Of a stretch of 64,000 nt of DNA, positions 55,701-64,000 are shown one piece after another. This DNA comes from Blastomussa wellsi (taxonomy: Eukaryota; Cnidaria; Anthozoa; Scleractinia; Plerogyridae), in the NCBI GenBank assembly GCA_947652115.1, contig OX393572.1, positions 13,288,408-13,352,407 of the forward strand. The letters run 5' to 3'. Numbering within the stretch: position 1 is the first letter of the stretch; each line of letters starts with the position of its first letter. A program made the position numbers and the translations under genes. The notes beneath the pieces are model-generated. The model searched no databases. It worked only from the letters and a program-made list of their open reading frames with translations, and was not told where the DNA came from.

Positions 55701-58700
55701 ACAAATACTTTCAATAGATGATTTCTACAGGGGACCTTGGCACTTCAAGGAAACAGAGCAGGACAAAGATTACACTTTTAACCAACACTTACAACCCATT
55801 CCTTGTCTGGCTCCTCCGCCCATATTAAGTTTCTCTTCCAGTGAGTTCACCAAATTGTCACTTCCGTCTCCATACTGTTGACTTTGGGAGAGTCCCCCTG
55901 TTAGTGAATCCAGCCCGGTCAAACCGGTTGAGGCTGTATTTCCAGTATTTCCTCCCAACACGTCCAAGCCGTTGTTCTGGTATGAGCTTATAGAGTTCAA
56001 TGAATTCAAGTTAGGTGTCCCTCCTCCAGCTACGTTTGACACATAAGAGTTTAAACCGGCATACGAATTGCCGCCTGTTTGTGCTAAAGAGCTTAGACCC
56101 GCAACAGAAAGGTCGCTCAATGCCGTTTGACTTTGACTATTGCCGGTTGGTTCTGCATAGTTTGTGCCAAAGTTGTGTCTAGCGTCTAATACCGCATTTG
56201 AACCTAACACGTTGGTACCATAGTTTGCGCCAAAGTTGTGTCTAGTGTCTAATACCGCATTGGAACCCAGCACGTTCGTACCGGTCGTTCCATAACCAGT
56301 AGCAAGCATTGTCCCGACGCCAGCTCCATAGTCAGTTGACAGACCCGTACCAAGTCCCGTCCCGTAAGCACCAGCACCGTATCCCGTCCCTAATCCCGCT
56401 GCAATACCGGCGCCATAACTGTCCGCTGTTGTTAAACCTAACCCTAAACCATTTCCCAGACCTAAACCTCCCCAATTTGCAACTATGAATTGCTTTTTCT
56501 TTTTACGTTCTCCTCTACTTCGTGTCCACCGAGGTTTAGACGAAAGAGTCGCCTTTTTAACCGTAGCCCTAGGACGCAGCGAGATTTGCGCGCCTTTGTT
56601 AACTGAAGAGACTTTCTTGCTGATTAAAGGTTTTCTCGCACTATGTCGTTGTGACCAGTACGATTTGGCAGCTAAGTTTTTAGCATAAATCATTGCTTTT
56701 TCTGTATGAGGATCAACCTTCGTTTGAATACTTTTAGGGTTGTCTCTATTTCGATACGCGTCATATCTAATCTTTGTAGGAGCAAGACGACTCCAATAAA
56801 CGTTTTTTGAAATGCTGGGCGTGAGTGAACTATACGAGTTTCGTTCCACCTGGATTCTAGCCTTTGGAGACAGCTGGTAAGTTCGAGTTGTGTGGGATCT
56901 TTGTAGAGTTGGTGAAGCTGCAAAGAATAAATTGTGTATTTTATGATTGCGGTTTACTGAACCGATTTCTAAATCTATATCCTTAAGTAGCATAGGTTTA
57001 AATATTTTCTTGTTATCATTGTGCTATTACAAAACATATAATGACTTTGCACGCTCTTTAACGCACTCCCTCGTTGATAAGTACCTCAGTTTTCACCCGG
57101 CACCTTTGCACGGAGTTCTCCGCCATATTAACATAAACTTCTAAAAATCGTTAATTTTGGTAGTTGCTTAGCAACGGTTGCTAAGCAACTACCAAAATTA
57201 ACGATATATAGAAGTTTATGTTAATATGGCGGAGAACTCCGTGCAATGGCACGACCCAACGTTACGTTTTATGGCTCACGCTTTATACAGTACGCGTGCC
57301 CGGATATCAAGTATGGAAACTCGTAGAGCGCTTCTGTAAGCAGTCAAGAAACATCCACCAAAGTCACCCGACTGTTGTCATAGAAATTGTTTTTAGTTTT
57401 ACCTGATCTTATCCGCGGCCATTCCACCAGTAAAATGAACAATAAGGCCAGTAAATTATTCATTACAAGCTATGATTTCTTGCGTTTCCTTCACATGGCT
57501 TTTGTCCTAAGAAAATTAACAACAACCAAAACATATTCTGAAATTATAAGACTTGAATAAGAATTAATTCTAACAAACTTGAACTCAGACTAAACCCTTC
57601 GTGAAAGCGTAAGGGTGGTCAGTTTCCTAGCAAATTGTGTCAGCATGTTCATATACAACAGGTGGTAATTCTCAGGATTTGTAACTGATCCAACCAGCTG
57701 ACAAAGCACAGCTAAAATGAGCAACAAATCATAAAAAAAATGGCAAACTGTCTTGTCAATAATTATATCTTACAGTCATCGCAGAGGCATAACGAAGTTT
57801 CAGTAACAGTCAAACGATATTCATAATTGTTCAATTAAAACACAAAGAATACTCTAAGAAATCTAAATAGCCAAAGGAGAAGAATAATTGACCATCTGTA
57901 TTCTTCAATCGATAATAGAACCAATCCTTATGTTGTTTACAATCGTATGTATGTTTATTTGTTTCGCCCCAATTCATTTCTTGATAGCACTTTAGCTCAA
58001 TTATGCGAAAGGAAAAACAAACATACAAACTAATTTTTGTGGACTTGCAAAATTTTTTCTCCTTTGAATCTCTCAACGCACTGCATAATAATTCAAAACT
58101 TCTATTTGCGCTAAGCATAGAATTGATATATTAACATTCAATTGTTACAAAATCTTCCCTTCTCCGATTTGCGCTGTGAGCAAATCAAAACCGGAAAGCT
58201 AAAATAGCAAGCTTTGTCAATGAACGCGAATCTGAAATCATTTTTTCCCATACTGTAAGTTAACTATAATGTAACCCATGCCAGCTGAACGTTTAAGTTA
58301 TATGTCCGAAGCATGAATCGGAACATAAAAGCCCGTAACAAGAAAGTTGTAGAGGTGATAAAAAGTCTCATTCGGTCGTCAATTATGACATCTTCTTTGC
58401 ACCGTCAATGTCGTAATTCATAAACACAAATAAAACCTTGTTAGTGTTGCCCTGTAACAGAACAAGATATTATCGCAAATATTTTCGCGCGTTCTTCATA
58501 CAAATGTATAAATCACTCACCATTTGTAACTGCCTCCTAGACAAAACATTTCGTTCTGTGGTCCGCCATTATTCTCAAGACCCGTGATGCATGCGATATC
58601 ACGAATTATGGTCCTTATTGGTGACTTCCAATTTTGGACATGGAAAATTATCTGATACTTGACTTCATGAATTACCTCAGTAACGCATGGACAGCAAGTC

Positions 58701-60421
58701 TGTAAGGTGGCACTGAAATTTGAATCACTGTATGCTATGACAGATTTTTGGCAAACGAGTCGCTGCGGTTACACGCCCATGAGAACCGAGAAGTGAAAAA
58801 ACTATGGAGAAAAATCACCAGTCGGTACCCGTTCTGGCAGGTGGTATTTCTCGCTTGAATAAAGACAATCACCACTTCTATTAACCAAGAAGAATAACTC
58901 CTTTACGTGCCAATAAAACTCTTGGTCGTTTCGACAAACTACCGCTTTGATAATTTATTTTGCATTCTGTATATAAAACGTACCTGATCTTATGCCGTAC
59001 ATATTGTTACGGAACGTAGCAAGGCGTTTTTCAACAGGTCAAAAGCGTGAATAATACCACCTGCAACAATATTAGCTGCCTTTTGACCTCTTTTTGTAGG
59101 CCGCACTTATGAAAAGAAAGAAAGTATTCTGCAAGTGGGAACAAAATAAGTGTTTATTCACTCTTTTTTAACTTTTACATGAAAGCTTTGCTTCTGCTAC
59201 TGTCTCGTTATTTTATTTTGAATTTCCCCAACTAACTCTTTAGTTTGTTAGTTACAAATTTCGACGGAGAAACCCCAGAGAGTTGAATGTCATTTTCCTC
59301 ACGAATGTACTTGCCAATTCATAATAGCTAAAATTATCACATTATGAATAGTGCGTTTCAGAGGGACTCTTTTCCACAAGCACAGATGTTTCACAAACTG
59401 AGAAACTCGACTTACATTATAGAAATTGTCCTTCAGTTAGGTGCTCTGTATATGTACTTTCCAAAACGTTAACGGATAATTACGATGCGTTTCAATGAAT
59501 GATTATGGGTATTTGTAACCATTTTTATTATACGAATACTGATGAAATGCCAGGATTTTTCCTTTAGATAAAAGATGATATTTTCATTGAAAATACTATT
59601 TTTATCTTTCACACGTGAAGATATTGGCGTCGTCATGGTTACCAGCATGATTAGAGCTTCTCGTTCACGCGTTTGGCCAGTACTGTGGAATATTTTATTC
59701 ATTTACATTTTTCAGACTCTGTGTGACCTTTCTTGAACAGAATATAACATTGCCTTGATTTCTTTTGCATAACTATAAAATCTAGTTTCAGAACATGCCA
59801 GACAGTTTTTGCAATAGGTGAAGTCTTTTTTGCTCTTTTGAAAATGAATAACAAAAGTTACCGTGTGGGTTTAATATGGACATTCCATCAGTATCCGTAT
59901 CATAAATACAAAATTGCATGGCTGTTTTGTGATACAAATTTTATCTCCTCGTGCTGTTGCACTCGAAGATAAAATTCGTATCCCCGGGCGACCATGTAAA
60001 ATTCTCTATAGGGAAGATATCAGTGACGTCATTCATTGTTGTTAATGGCCAACCAGAAAACTATATTGGCTGGTGAAACTTTAAATAACAAAAGCAATGT
60101 TTGTAAACGGATATTTTCCCAATATAACTTTAACGAGAATCCGGGAACCCTAGGAACGGGAAATAAATCAAAATATTTAACAATTATTACACGAGCGCGC
60201 GTTGAATATGCGCGTTAGTGTAGCAGCTCTCGTAAGCTTGTAATTCTACTGGTAGCAGTTGCTATTGTTTTAGGGGCTTGGGGCATTGTTCCTGTTGTTT
60301 GTTTCATTGTTTTCACGCAGGGTATCGAGCCATTTATGTGAGATCTTACGAGAGCTGCTACATCGTCCTATATGAGATGGTAGATAGCCAACCAGGCGCG
60401 TAGCGCCGAGTTGGCTACAAC

Positions 60422-60473
<52 letters not shown>

Positions 60474-62847
60474 AAAAAATGTTGTGCAAACATTGGGTAA
60501 AATGCATTCTTTTATTCCGCGAAAAATACCATATTTGTAGGTCAATGGTATATGAGCTCAGATACCATTGCCTCTAAACCAATCAAAACTCAGGAAATAC
60601 AATATGCCATAGCTAGTTTTTAATAATAATAAGTAGATTATTTTATGAATGCTGCTAGCGCACTTATCATTTAACAATAGCCCCCTTCCTTATGTTCCGA
60701 ACGGGAGTGGACCTTTTACATGCCGCGTGGGAATTGGGCACTGGAGGTATACGTTCACCAATGGTTAGCCGTAAAGGTCCAAGCTGTCATCTTTTTCTAT
60801 CACAAGGTGGCAGAAATAAGCCAGTAGTGCCCAATTCCCGCACGAAATGTAAAAGGACTATAGGACTAATATGCTATGAAAGTTATTATATAAGTTAAAC
60901 CACTAGTTTTGAAAGGGGTTTTTGTTCCCTACTACAGAATTTGTACAAAATCATTGATACCGTTTTATAATTAAGAAAAATCATATGTACAAAATATTTT
61001 CCTATTAGAAAGTATTCATAAAGGTTCAAGCATTCCTGCCAACCAACCAATGAAGAATATTTTGACAAGACAGGCTTCTTTACATAGAAAATTAGAACGA
61101 GCGGTGAGCTCAGACAAGAAAGCTATGCCAACGTGCAAAACGGAGTGAGGTTGTCTGCTCTACGTCGGCAAAAAAAAGACGGTATTGGTAGGCTTTGCAC
61201 TTCAATCTGCACAAGACATGGTTTCTATGCAGACACCGATAGCTTACTTTCTTTGGATACGCAGAATGTAGTAAGAAATATTCGTGGACGAGTTAAGATC
61301 GACAAATGGAAAAGTTCGATTCTTGCCACGTCAAGCTTGTTGGATAACGAAAAATTCAATTTTTTTATCTTTCTTCTTGTGGCCAGTAATTGTAACCATT
61401 CCTTCCCTGCTCCTCCTCCTCTTCAACCGGGAACTCTTCGTCCGTACGACTTGCCGGAAATGGTATCGACTCGTCCGCGTCTACTTCCCGTCCAATGTCC
61501 TCAATGCGTTCACTTCGTTCGTCTGTGTCGCGTTGTATTTCGTTCCCTAAGTTTGACACTGCCTGACCTTGTTCGGTTATCCGGGAACTCATGTCGTCAC
61601 CAAGAGCCTCGGTTAGATGTGACAAATAGTTAACGCCACGCCCACCCGGAAGTACCTCCGGTATTGGCAAGTAAAATGGATCGCCCACTTCGATTTGATA
61701 TGGAACTGGACGTGAATCAACTGCAATAAAATAAAAAAAATTCGGCTATGTGGCAAATTGAAAAGTTCCCACCAAAAGAGAATTTTTAGTAACAAATGCT
61801 CGAATTTGGGCGACAAATGCAAAAAATGTCGTTAATACTCTGTTCTGTTCTGTATTTTGTTGTTTAACGGCGTGGTGGCCTAATGGCCTATTGCGCTGGA
61901 CTCCTAACCAAGCAGTCCGGGTTCGAGCCCTGCCCGGGGGCACTGCACTGCGTTGTGTTCTTGGGCAAAACAGTTTACTCTCACAGTGCCTCTCTTCAAC
62001 TGCGGCGACGGAAAATAATGGGTACCTTCCACTTTACTACTGGGGGTAACCCTGCGATGAGCTATTATCCCATGCAGGGGAGGAGTAGAAATACTCCCAG
62101 TCGCTTCATGCCACAGTGCCGGATAAGCCGCAGCCTGGTGTACCATTAAGCTCATACTTCACCTATTTCATCGGTTAAAATTACTAAAAATTATTTGAAA
62201 AAGCACCCCTTGTAAGCACATCATCATAACAAATGCAACCTCGTGGATCTTATCAACAGTTTTTAATTTATACGAAGGAGTCATAGGTTGTGTTACTATT
62301 CTCTTCTTAGATTAAGATGGCTGACTACCTAATATCGATAAACGATCTTATTACAGGCCGACCATGTCTTGTTTCTGCTGGTTAACGATTGAAAACAATT
62401 CCAGTGATAGCTCAGCAGACGTTCTGCAGGTTTAATCCAGTATAAAATCCTTCTGATGTTAACTGTCATAACAAACAGATTAGCGGTATTCTCCGTCTGC
62501 TATAGGATTGTCTGTTGTGATTTACAATGTGTGACGATCCCTAACACCACTTCAAGGACGTTTTGTTCATAAAAATTTGTAGAGCATTTCACTTTTTTTT
62601 ACTTCTCTAATCTATAAGATGTTACACCTTCCTATAATCTTCCACTCGGGGAAACAAGAAAGGATTACTTTTGGCTTTCAGACCTTTCAAATCGGGACCG
62701 CTCATTTTAAAAAAAAACCTTTTAAGGTTAACGAACAAACTGAACACACATTATTTCCTCCGTAAGATAATGTTAGAATAGAGGAAACTTACCTGGACTA
62801 ATACCAAGATCAGTCAGCAAGGACAGGATCGCTAAAAGAATAATCAT
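47333..62847 (-). CDS. Long secreted glycine-rich, coiled-coil protein with C-terminal GCW cysteine domain (11 exons)
   Basis: I assembled this gene from open frames and splice sites. Coding exons run from ATG 62847 to TAA 47333-47335, total 3,246 nt, about 1,081 residues. The order is: signal peptide (MIILLAILSLL), acidic segment (about 19-126), basic then glycine-rich repeats (127-501), poly-Gly and GNGM repeats (502-668), Lys-rich linker (669-740), Lys/Glu coiled coil (741-802), Pro/Lys linker (803-962) and a four-cysteine domain (963 on). Nearly all introns are phase 1, as is usual for shuffled extracellular modules. Secretion, repeats and the terminal domain suggest an extracellular or skeletal-matrix role; no named gene is recognised. 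Weak points are the exon 2 donor, the exon 5 acceptor and possible unseen exons in the 4.5-kb intron 2. Confidence 0.78.
48295..48345 (-). CDS. Exon 10: 51-bp microexon
   Basis: It lies between TATCTCTCAG| and CGAG|GTAAAG, phase 1 on both sides, and encodes EPIDNTRERKFQPSRPR. A longer open frame here is in another phase and would not join the neighbouring exons. Confidence 0.66.
48684..48836. mobile_element. MITE in intron 9, family of 26115
   Basis: CATATCAAACACGAGAGACA on the left is repeated inverted as CTGTCTCGAGTGTTTGATAT on the right. The interior GAAAATACGACGCGCAGCAG is the reverse of the 26115 copy's centre. Confidence 0.82.
49090..49194 (-). CDS. Exon 9
   Basis: The exon is 105 nt between CTGTTTTAG| and CCAG|GTAGTA, phase 1 on both sides. 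It encodes PHLNLPVKPQVIKTAGGQ, then RLLNPLQLNNLAQILP. No domain recognised. Confidence 0.72.
50029..50312 (+). mobile_element. Inverted retroelement, copy 2: 202-bp perfect palindrome with 15-bp TSD
   Basis: The body (50044-50297) is flanked by identical TCTATCCCTTTCTTT (50029-50043 and 50298-50312). Positions 50043-50244 form a perfect palindrome centred on ATCGAT at 50141-50146. The tail continues with CTTCCCACCGACGCAGCACC and ends AAACTTACCCCC. It lies in intron 8 of the long gene. The host DNA has another inverted pair (AGGGATAGACGAGAG near 49880 and 50019), so this was an insertion into a fold-back. Confidence 0.9.
50912..50944 (-). CDS. Exon 8: 33-bp microexon
   Basis: It is flanked by AATTGCAG| and TCAG|GTGAGA and is phase 1 on both sides. 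With the joining base it encodes EAAVTTPKIIS. Too short for ORF callers; it was found by splice sites and frame. Confidence 0.68.
51278..51333. repeat. Short fold-back in intron 7
   Basis: GTTTCTGATTGGTCAG pairs with the later AGCCAATCAGAAAC around TTGTCACTGCGGTGT. Confidence 0.65.
52365..52655 (-). CDS. Exon 7: Pro/Lys linker
   Basis: The exon is 291 nt. The acceptor is TTTCACCACAG|GTGTC and the donor AAAG|GTAGAG, both phase 1. It encodes KKLIYIHKFPEHDGSK, a Ser/Pro/Lys stretch (SPASPKPHTPKPAAPSTQ) and an acidic amphipathic end (TELEKEAEMEVNSL). A retroelement sits 17 bp upstream of the acceptor. Confidence 0.78.
52672..52948 (-). mobile_element. Inverted retroelement, copy 3, with 15-bp TSD
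   Basis: It is flanked by identical TGATAATTTATTACA (52672-52686 and 52934-52948). Relative to copies 1 and 2 it is reversed, beginning with GGGGGTAAGTTTCTAAAGAA. It contains both GTTAGCCCTTCGTCGG and the inverted GAAGGGCTATCGCTCG. It is in intron 6, 17 bp from exon 7. Confidence 0.88.
53422..53590 (-). repeat. Dispersed repeat, copy 2 (see 46828)
   Basis: The reverse complement matches 46828-46985 through CCAAAAAATTCTCC, TTTCTCTTGCTG and AAAAAATCTGAGTTG. It lies in intron 6. Confidence 0.72.
53656..53842 (-). CDS. Exon 6: coiled coil
   Basis: The acceptor TTTTACCAG|GATTTG is phase 0, matching exon 5's donor, and the donor AAAAG|GTTAGG is phase 1. The 62 codons alternate Lys/Arg-rich and Glu-rich heptads (KLRRLRAKLRKLKSEYKDSE, then ATEQAIRELQVEAAKA), predicting a coiled coil for oligomerisation. 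Confidence 0.78.
54411..54625 (-). CDS. Exon 5: Lys-rich linker
   Basis: The frame reads SQPSNAPDEQSLPNYMQRPL through ALKVQIKANREHQKKLK to donor AAG|GTGACA (phase 0). The best acceptor (TATGTTCCAG| at 54632) would start in phase 0, but exon 4 ends in phase 1. Using GAAG| at 54625 restores the frame; a missed microexon is the alternative. Confidence 0.6.
54976..55476 (-). CDS. Exon 4: poly-glycine and GNGM repeats
   Basis: The exon is 501 nt. The acceptor is TTTCTTTACAG|CAATGG and the donor GCAA|GTGAGG, both phase 1. It encodes MDLGMDELGGNGMSDNS, a run of ten glycines, RMGGGGGGGG, then about seven GNGM units and further Met/Gly-rich sequence ending GAMGSQDDTNQEA. The proline-rich plus-strand frames over the same interval are mirror images of this repeat. 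Confidence 0.82.
55793..56917 (-). CDS. Exon 3: basic segment and glycine-rich repeats
   Basis: The exon is 1,125 nt (375 codons). The acceptor is TTCTTTGCAG|CTTCACC and the donor GGTT|GTAAGT, both phase 1. The first third is basic (RSRGERKKKKQF, a possible furin-type site). The rest is rich in Gly, Asn, Ser, Leu and Tyr, with YGAG/GLGTG repeats. A 21-residue unit is duplicated in tandem (GTNVLGSNAVLD then TRHNFGANY or ARHNFGTNY; 56158-56283). The composition resembles structural or silk-like proteins. Confidence 0.82.
57106..57246. mobile_element. 141-bp near-perfect palindrome in intron 2
   Basis: TTGCACGGAGTTCTCCGCCA at the left is the reverse complement of the right end. The arms meet at TTGCTTAGCAACGGTTGCTA. 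Only a short AAA/ATA mismatch block interrupts the pairing. It lies 189 bp upstream of exon 3. Confidence 0.88.
57247..59925. other. Intron 2, left half: no exon found
   Basis: No phase-compatible exon with convincing splice sites was found, but a microexon could be missed. The short minus-strand frames 57831-58118 and 59469-59702 have no domain. Confidence 0.4.
59930..60000. repeat. Fold-back in intron 2
   Basis: GATACAAATTTTATCTCCTC and the inverted GAAGATAAAATTCGTATC flank a TGCTGTTGCACTC loop. Confidence 0.75.
60220..60435. repeat. Two adjacent fold-backs in intron 2
   Basis: GTAGCAGCTCTCGTAAG (about 60222) is inverted at CTTACGAGAGCTGCTAC (about 60346). Right after, ATATGAGATGGT..TAGCCAAC is inverted as GTTGGCTACAACCATCTCAT around GGCGCGTAGCGCC. 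Confidence 0.75.
60711..60857. mobile_element. Fold-back element in intron 2
   Basis: CCTTTTACATGCCGCGTGGG and AATTGGGCACT are repeated inverted as AGTGCCCAATTCCCGCACGA and AATGTAAAAGG. The 68-residue frame across it is not a gene. Confidence 0.78.
61397..61720 (-). CDS. Exon 2: acidic segment
   Basis: The acceptor TTTTATTGCAG| precedes 61720, and the frame continues exon 1 in phase 1: DSRPVPYQIEVGDPFYLPIP. It then runs through a Glu/Asp/Arg-rich stretch with a short EEEEE tract. The length of 324 nt is a multiple of three. The donor ATG|GTTACA is weak but is the last one in phase before the stop. The terminal G joins exon 3 in frame. Confidence 0.7.
61869..62150 (+). mobile_element. tRNA-derived SINE in intron 1
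   Basis: The head resembles a tRNA with A box TGGCCTAATGG (61876-61886) and B box GGTTCGAGCCC (61920-61930). The body contains TTCTTGGGCAAAACAGTTTA, CTCTCACAGTGCCTCTCTTC, GGGGTAACCCTGCGATGAGC and GTCGCTTCATGC, a pattern familiar from invertebrate SINEs. A 3' fragment of a relative is at 15340. The tRNA-like part continues into non-tRNA sequence, so it is not a functional tRNA gene. Confidence 0.8.
62793..62847 (-). CDS. Exon 1: signal peptide
   Basis: ATG at 62847 gives 18 codons with a hydrophobic core (MIILLAILSLL, then TDLGISP) ending in phase 1 at a consensus donor CCAG|GTAAGT. An alternative upstream ATG at 62860 is out of frame. The signal peptide is probably cleaved close to the exon 1/2 junction. 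Confidence 0.75.
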
Positions 62848-63568
62848 TGTCAATCCTCATTGCTAGGATTTCATTTATCAATATTGCTTAGCAGTATGGC
62901 GAAATATTTACCAGTTATCCACCTGTGTCGTGCTTCAGTGGTTCTTGAGTGCTGGTTATAATTTTGTCTAGCAGAACGCTGCAGAAAACATACCTTTTAT
63001 TGGCGATCATGAATTTTCCTGGCTGTATTGCAAGGCATATTAACACGGACATAATAAAAATATTGCTACAAAATTTGCACCTTTAACTGCAATAACACTA
63101 AGATCTTAATAGCAAACATCATGTTTTTACATGTAGACTTGCCTTATTGAACGCGCATTTTCAAGTGAGAAGAGGTTGTGTACAATGAATTGTAAACTAT
63201 ATATCCAACTGGCCCTCGCAAAATGAAATTAAAACGAAAAATTCAAATAGTCAAACTACGATTTTTACGTTTTCTTGCTTTGTTTTAGTTTCTGTGGCCT
63301 TCATGCAACATTGTCCCACTCTGTATTAATTCGGCACATTCCCAAACGGATCGGTAAGGGCTGAATTATCCTTTTCTCGCAACACTGACTGTATCATTAA
63401 GTGGACTGCGACATTTAGTCAAAAGGGAAAATCGTCTCTTCGTATTTTCCCTCACTCGAAAGTTATATTTAACCACACAATTTAATTTATCGGTCTTTAA
63501 CCGGTCTGCGGATCTTAACGGACATCTTTTTGAGCGGCGACGGAAAATAACATCGCTTACAAAGTCTT
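62848..63568. other. Intergenic between two minus-strand genes
   Basis: It should hold the promoter of the long gene and the 3' UTR of the gene at the right edge. TTTATT at about 62996-63001 is a possible reverse-strand poly(A) signal for the latter. No TATA-like element was confidently placed. Confidence 0.4.
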
Positions 63569-63997
63569 TTATGAAAGGGTGCAGTTGATTTCTTGTTGGC
63601 TGACAACTTTGAGCCGTGTGGGTTTATGATTTAATCCATGACCACGAATATGCTTCAATTTTCTTTCCTCATAATTCCGTTTCCTAACGAAGTCTTTTTG
63701 GTTTTCAATATCCTCGAGTTTCGGCGTGTGCTCTTTTACATGCTTTTTGGTGGTTCCCTCCTTCACTTGATGGCTTCTGATCAAGACCACGTGTCCTGGG
63801 TCGCTTTCAAAGTCGTTGTTGCGATACATAGTTGTTCTTTGGATTCCTTTCGCATCTAAAAACGGCTTTGAAAGGTACTGTGACTCGTCAAATTCGTTTG
63901 GCCCTGACCTTAGCACTGAATCCGCCTCGCGTATTCCTTGTAAAATATTTGTTGATTCACCGTCGTCTCTGAATTTCCCTCTATTTTTCTGTAGCAA
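63569..63997 (-). CDS. Unrecognised basic protein, last exon, cut by window end
   Basis: About 142 codons are open from the right edge to TAA at 63569-63571. Composition is rich in Lys, Arg, His, Glu and Asp (KEGTTKKHVKEHTPKLED, then RKRNYEERKLKHIRGHGL), with no cysteine until near the C-terminus (INCTLS). It ends NCTLS. GCTACAG near 63990 could be an acceptor, so this may be only the last exon. It has the same orientation as the long secreted-protein gene and ends about 720 bp upstream of it. No domain recognised. Confidence 0.55.
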   Translation of the reverse strand: MLQKNRGKFRDDGESTNILQGIREADSVLRSGPNEFDESQYLSKPFLDAKGIQRTTMYRNNDFESDPGHVVLIRSHQVKEGTTKKHVKEHTPKLEDIENQKDFVRKRNYEERKLKHIRGHGLNHKPTRLKVVSQQEINCTLS

Positions 63998-64000
63998 TTC

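Noticed and set aside
61133..61633. 166-codon plus-strand ORF
   Set aside because: It overlaps exon 2 of the minus-strand gene and has no domain or splice context.
61869..61941. Functional tRNA gene
   Set aside because: A and B boxes are present but the arms do not fold cleanly and the sequence runs into a SINE body.

Overview
The window looks like nuclear DNA from an anthozoan cnidarian, most likely a stony coral or close relative. This is inferred from AT-rich intergenic DNA, single-exon class A GPCR genes in a tandem array, GT-AG introns, many fold-back (MITE-like) repeats, Penelope-like and tRNA-SINE remnants, and a four-cysteine 'GCW' domain that I associate with cnidarian secreted proteins. 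Species cannot be fixed from sequence alone.

Left part (about 0.4-45.4 kb): a lineage-specific cluster of 15 rhodopsin-like GPCR loci. Nine have a full uninterrupted ORF (starts 3736, 6966, 12851, 17525, 20655, 23492, 29008 minus, 37747, 44495). Two have one frameshift each (30989-31949 minus, 41926-42848). Four are clearly damaged (431-1495, 24640-25390, 32680-34000, 36105-37071). All are plus strand except the adjacent pair at 28-32 kb. They share N1.50, an LAFTD-type TM2, ERW in place of DRY, an AINxxKYKKS segment before TM6 and mostly NPLxY. TM5 has no proline and the canonical TM3-ECL2 cysteine pair is absent or unclear, as in the melanocortin/EDG/cannabinoid/adenosine (MECA) group. Ligand and G protein are unknown. 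Subgroups sit near each other: 431/3736; 6966/12851/17525 plus the fragment at 24.6 kb; 20655/23492/36105; 28067/30989/37747. This fits repeated local duplication, inversion and decay.

Right part (47.3-62.9 kb, minus strand): one long multi-exon gene that I assembled from reading frames and splice sites. It has 11 exons, almost all joined in phase 1, including microexons of 33 and 51 bp. It encodes a predicted secreted protein of about 1,081 residues: signal peptide, acidic segment, basic segment, glycine-rich repeats, Gly/Met GNGM repeats, Lys/Glu coiled coil, Pro-rich linker, and a C-terminal four-cysteine domain. It is probably an extracellular or skeletal-matrix type protein, but I do not recognise it as a named gene. 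The 3' exon of another minus-strand gene enters from the right edge (63569 to the window end).

Repeats: at least ten fold-back or TIR elements, three copies of one short inverted retroelement with clear 12-15 bp target-site duplications, a decayed Penelope-like element (9.3-10.2 kb), a tRNA-derived SINE (61.87 kb) and a fragment of a similar one (15.35 kb), a 33-bp minisatellite (30.17-30.34 kb) and several microsatellites. Several lie inside introns of the long gene, one only 17 bp from a splice acceptor.
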